Part shown: positions 61,496 to 64,000 of the stretch, one piece after another
How positions within the stretch are numbered: the stretch's first letter is position 1
How the letters are laid out: every line of letters begins with the position of its first letter
Program-made: the position numbers and the translations under genes
Source: Pseudomonas sp. PDM16
Lineage (GTDB): Bacteria; Pseudomonadota; Gammaproteobacteria; Pseudomonadales; Pseudomonadaceae
Direction: 5' to 3'
DNA length: 64,000 bases
Assembly: GCF_014851865.1 (NCBI RefSeq)
Contig: NZ_JACVAM010000001.1
Span: 62,001-126,000 of the forward strand
Notes under the pieces: model-generated
Database searches by the model: none
Told to the model about the DNA's origin: nothing
The model's input: the letters and a program-made list of their open reading frames with translations, nothing else

Positions 61496-62836
61496 ATGTC
61501 CATGACGCCCCGCGAAATAGTTTCCGAGCTCAACCGCCACATCATCGGCCAGGACGACGCCAAGCGTGCCGTGGCCATCGCCCTGCGCAACCGCTGGCGG
61601 CGCATGCAGCTGCCGGCCGAGCTGCGCCAGGAAGTGACGCCGAAGAACATCCTGATGATCGGCCCTACCGGCGTCGGCAAGACCGAGATCGCCCGCCGTC
61701 TGGCCAAGCTGGCCAACGCGCCCTTCATCAAGGTGGAAGCGACCAAGTTCACCGAGGTCGGCTATGTCGGCCGTGACGTCGAATCGATCATCCGCGACCT
61801 GGCAGACGCGGCGCTCAAGCTGCTGCGCGAGCAGGAAGTGCAGAAGATGAGCCACCGCGCCGAGGACGCCGCCGAGGAGCGCATTCTCGACGCCCTGCTG
61901 CCCCCAGCCCGCGCTGGTTTCAACGAAGACCCGGCGCCGAGCCAGGACTCCAACACTCGCCAGCTGTTCCGCAAGCGCCTGCGCGAAGGCCAGCTGGACG
62001 ACAAGGAGATCGACATCGAGGTGGCCGAGCAGCCAGCCGGCGTCGAGATCATGACCCCGCCGGGCATGGAAGAGATGACCAGCCAGCTGCAGAACCTGTT
62101 CTCGGGCCTGACCAAAGGCAAGAAGAAGTCCCGCAAGCTCAAGGTCAAGGAAGCCTTCAAACTGGTGCGCGACGAGGAAGCCGCGCGCCTGGTCAACGAA
62201 GAGGACCTCAAGGCCCGCGCCCTGGAAGCGGTCGAGCAGCACGGTATCGTGTTCATCGACGAGATCGACAAGGTCGCCAAGCGCGCCAACGTCGGCGGTG
62301 CCGATGTATCCCGCGAGGGCGTGCAGCGTGACTTGCTGCCGCTGATCGAGGGCTGCACGGTCAACACCAAGCTGGGCATGGTCAAGACCGACCACATCCT
62401 GTTCATCGCCTCCGGCGCCTTCCACCTGGCCAAGCCCAGCGACCTGGTGCCCGAACTGCAGGGCCGCCTGCCGATCCGCGTCGAGCTGAAGGCCCTGTCG
62501 CCTGAGGACTTCGAGCGCATCCTCACCGAGCCGCACGCGGCACTGACCGAGCAGTACACCGAGCTGCTGAAGACCGAGGGGCTGAACATCGAGTTCGCCG
62601 CCGACGGCATCAAGCGCATCGCCGAGATCGCCTGGCAGGTCAACGAGAAGACCGAGAACATCGGCGCCCGCCGCCTGCATACCCTGCTCGAACGCCTGCT
62701 GGAGGAGGTCTCCTTCAGCGCCGGCGACCTGGCCAGCCAGCACAACGGCGAGCCGATTCGTATCGATGCCGACTACGTCAACGGTCACCTCGGCGAACTG
62801 GCAAAAGACGAAGACCTGTCGCGCTACATTCTCTGA
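61496..62836 (+). CDS. hslU: ATPase subunit HslU of the HslUV protease
   Basis: A 446-residue AAA+ unfoldase. Walker A GPTGVGKT (56-63), the pore GYVGRD (84-89), and an I-domain (about 110-240), Walker B VFIDEIDK and C-terminal LSRYIL, which docks into HslV. It starts 27 bases after hslV. Confidence 0.96.
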   Translation: MSMTPREIVSELNRHIIGQDDAKRAVAIALRNRWRRMQLPAELRQEVTPKNILMIGPTGVGKTEIARRLAKLANAPFIKVEATKFTEVGYVGRDVESIIRDLADAALKLLREQEVQKMSHRAEDAAEERILDALLPPARAGFNEDPAPSQDSNTRQLFRKRLREGQLDDKEIDIEVAEQPAGVEIMTPPGMEEMTSQLQNLFSGLTKGKKKSRKLKVKEAFKLVRDEEAARLVNEEDLKARALEAVEQHGIVFIDEIDKVAKRANVGGADVSREGVQRDLLPLIEGCTVNTKLGMVKTDHILFIASGAFHLAKPSDLVPELQGRLPIRVELKALSPEDFERILTEPHAALTEQYTELLKTEGLNIEFAADGIKRIAEIAWQVNEKTENIGARRLHTLLERLLEEVSFSAGDLASQHNGEPIRIDADYVNGHLGELAKDEDLSRYIL

Positions 62837-62844
62837 TGCGCGCG

Positions 62845-62872
62845 CGGGGTGGATAATACGTTATCCACCCCG
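62845..62872 (+). terminator. Hairpin with UACG tetraloop after hslU
   Basis: CGGGGTGGATAA-TACG-TTATCCACCCCG, a perfect 12-bp stem with a UNCG-type loop, 8 bases after the hslU stop, with no T-run. More likely an mRNA 3'-end stabiliser or partial terminator than an intrinsic terminator. Confidence 0.5.
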
Positions 62873-62886
62873 CCAGGACTCCTCCC

Positions 62887-63258
62887 ATGCGCATGCCCAC
62901 CGCCATCAAACTGCACAAGGCCTCACGCACTCTGGAACTGGTCTACGACGACGAGCGCTATAGCCTCGGTGCCGAGTTCCTGCGCGTGCACTCGCCCTCA
63001 GCCGAAGTGCAGGGCCACGGAAATCCCATCCTCCAGCACGGCAAGCAGAACGTGGGGCTGAGCCGCGTCGAGCCGGCCGGTAACTATGCCCTGAAACTGT
63101 GCTTCGACGACGGCCATGACAGCGGCCTGTATACCTGGGACTACCTCTACCAGCTCGCCACCCGTCAGGATGAGCTATGGTCCGACTACCTGCAGGAACT
63201 GGCGCAAGCCGGCAAATCTCGCGACCCCAGCGAATCAATCGTCCGCCTGATGCTCTAG
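62887..63258 (+). CDS. DUF971 / gamma-butyrobetaine hydroxylase-like N-terminal domain protein
   Basis: A 123-residue cytoplasmic protein with the GBBH-like N-terminal fold: KASRTLELVYDDERYSLGAEFLRVHSPSAEVQGHG, then VEPAGNYALKLCFDDGHDSGLYTWDYLYQL. In some proteins this domain binds Fe-S or zinc, but only one cysteine is seen here. It follows hslU as in P. aeruginosa. ATG 62887 (or 62893) fits; function is unknown. Confidence 0.85.
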   Translation: MRMPTAIKLHKASRTLELVYDDERYSLGAEFLRVHSPSAEVQGHGNPILQHGKQNVGLSRVEPAGNYALKLCFDDGHDSGLYTWDYLYQLATRQDELWSDYLQELAQAGKSRDPSESIVRLML

Positions 63259-63570
63259 GCCATTCCAAAGGTGCCCATCGCACCGCTCTACCTCGCACCT
63301 TCCGCCACACCAGTGTCATACCTAGGGCGCATTTTCTAATCGCCGTCGGCATACTCCCGCGCGCTGCGCACCACACATTCGTGAACTTGCGCAAAAGTGG
63401 AAACTCGGGTAACCAAGGAACTGGCAGGTTCCATGCATTTGCCGACGGTAAATGCGAAGAAAGCGCGGAGTTCACTCCGCACCCGGTAACCCGAGCAGTA
63501 CCAGCCCTTCGCCCTGTGCCCGCAACACAGCTGCAGTTGGTATTCGTCTCAGGACAATGGAGCGTCGTAG
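63259..63570. other. Intergenic region upstream of phaC1 (312 bp)
   Basis: No gene here. It contains a sigma-54-like promoter at 63422-63437, a short GCGGAG/CTCCGC hairpin at 63465-63480, and an 11-bp inverted repeat (10 of 11) CTCGGGTAACC (63404-63414) / GGTAACCCGAG (63485-63495). Confidence 0.6.
63422..63437 (+). promoter_or_regulatory. Sigma-54 promoter candidate for phaC1
   Basis: TGGCAGGTTCCATGCA matches the -24/-12 consensus TGGCACG-N4-TTGCW at all but two of its fixed positions, with GG and GC correctly spaced. It lies 133 bases before the phaC1 ATG. A sigma-54-type promoter has been described for phaC1 of other pseudomonads. Confidence 0.6.
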
Positions 63571-64000
63571 ATGACCCAAAAGAATAATGAAGACCTGCAT
63601 CGCCAAGCCTCGGAAAACACCTTGGGTTTGAACCCGGTGATCGGCTTGCGCAGCAAGGATCTACTCACCTCTGCCCGCATGGTGCTGGCCCAAGCCATCA
63701 AGCAGCCCTTGCACAGTGCCAAGCACGTTACCCATTTCGCCTTCGAACTGAAGAACGTGCTGCTCGGCCAGTCCGAACTGGCCCCCGACTCCGATGATCG
63801 TCGCTTCGCCGACCCCGCCTGGAGCCAGAACCCGCTCTACCGCCGCTACCTGCAGACCTACCTGGCCTGGCGCAAGGAACTGCACGAATGGATCGAGGAC
63901 AGCAACCTCTCCGAACAGGACACCAGCCGCGGCCACTTCGTCATCAACCTGATGACCGAAGCCATGGCCCCGACCAACAGCATGGCCCACCCTGCGGCCG
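63571..64000 (+). CDS. phaC1: Class II poly(3-hydroxyalkanoate) synthase PhaC1 (3' truncated)
   Basis: The first 143 codons of the medium-chain-length PHA synthase, cut by the window end. Starts MTQKNNEDLHRQASENTLGL and continues with LLTSARMVLAQAIKQPL, FADPAWSQNPLYRRYLQTYL and RGHFVINLMTEAMAPTNS, all typical of Pseudomonas PhaC1. It polymerises 3-hydroxyacyl-CoAs into carbon-storage granules. GGAGCG is 6-7 bases upstream of the ATG. The catalytic cysteine domain is outside the window. A phaZ-phaC2-phaD order is expected downstream. Confidence 0.95.
   Translation, partial: MTQKNNEDLHRQASENTLGLNPVIGLRSKDLLTSARMVLAQAIKQPLHSAKHVTHFAFELKNVLLGQSELAPDSDDRRFADPAWSQNPLYRRYLQTYLAWRKELHEWIEDSNLSEQDTSRGHFVINLMTEAMAPTNSMAHPAA

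Noticed and set aside
60953..62788. Minus-strand 611-codon frame opposite hslVU
   Set aside because: hslV and hslU on the plus strand are unmistakable, and the antisense frame crosses their junction.

Overview
This 64 kb window is high-GC gammaproteobacterial chromosome and almost certainly Pseudomonas. It carries liuRABCDE, a pilMNOPQ-aroKB-damX-like block, ponA, malic enzyme, rpmE, priA, argS, hslVU and the start of a class II PHA synthase (phaC1). From memory, this order matches the P. aeruginosa PAO1 stretch around PA5025-PA5056. The liu operon and a 20-gene pigment cluster at 13.4-31.6 kb are the differences I recognise. No tRNA, rRNA, CRISPR array, insertion sequence or prophage was seen.

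Layout: (1) 1-6987, leucine/isovalerate catabolism: the tail of the MerR regulator liuR, then liuA-E, with short REP-like palindromes between genes. (2) 7226-13138, core genes: metY, an alpha/beta hydrolase, a LysR regulator, trxC, a hotdog thioesterase, a two-domain universal stress protein and an orphan ParA-type ATPase. (3) 13373-31588, an aryl polyene (APE) cluster on the + strand whose genes mostly overlap by 1-30 bases. It has two acyl carrier proteins, a cysteine-free half ketosynthase, two full ketosynthases, a ketoreductase, two dehydratase domains (one fused to an adenylation domain), acyl- and glycosyltransferases, an ammonia lyase, a thioesterase, a LolA-like carrier, an MMPL exporter, a CPA2-type antiporter, a flavin-dependent halogenase-like enzyme, a methyltransferase and a lipoprotein. 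(4) 31599-33410, four small exported proteins, one apparently starting at AUA. (5) 33533-49411, all on the minus strand: hemE, gltBD, the damX-like gene, aroB, aroK and pilQPONM. (6) 49596-64000: ponA, convergent maeB / M48 protease / nuclease / rpmE, then priA, argS, a SPOR-domain protein, hslVU, a DUF971 gene and the first 430 bases of phaC1.

The most interesting part is the APE cluster. Its enzymes would make an aryl starter (ammonia lyase plus adenylation domain), extend it on two carrier proteins through ketosynthase/reductase/dehydratase cycles, attach it to a lipid-like anchor and export it. The extra halogenase-like flavoenzyme (GxGxxG, a Lys at the halogenase catalytic position, and an intact WxWxIP motif), together with the methyltransferase and ammonia lyase, suggests a halogenated, methylated, xanthomonadin-like pigment rather than the plain E. 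coli-type APE. The antiporter gene inside the operon has no role in APE biosynthesis that I know of.

Other points of note: pilN-pilQ are far more AT-rich than everything around them; the rpmE terminator lies inside the signal-peptide codons of the downstream nuclease gene; a 23-bp inverted repeat precedes priA; and a near-consensus sigma-54 promoter precedes phaC1.
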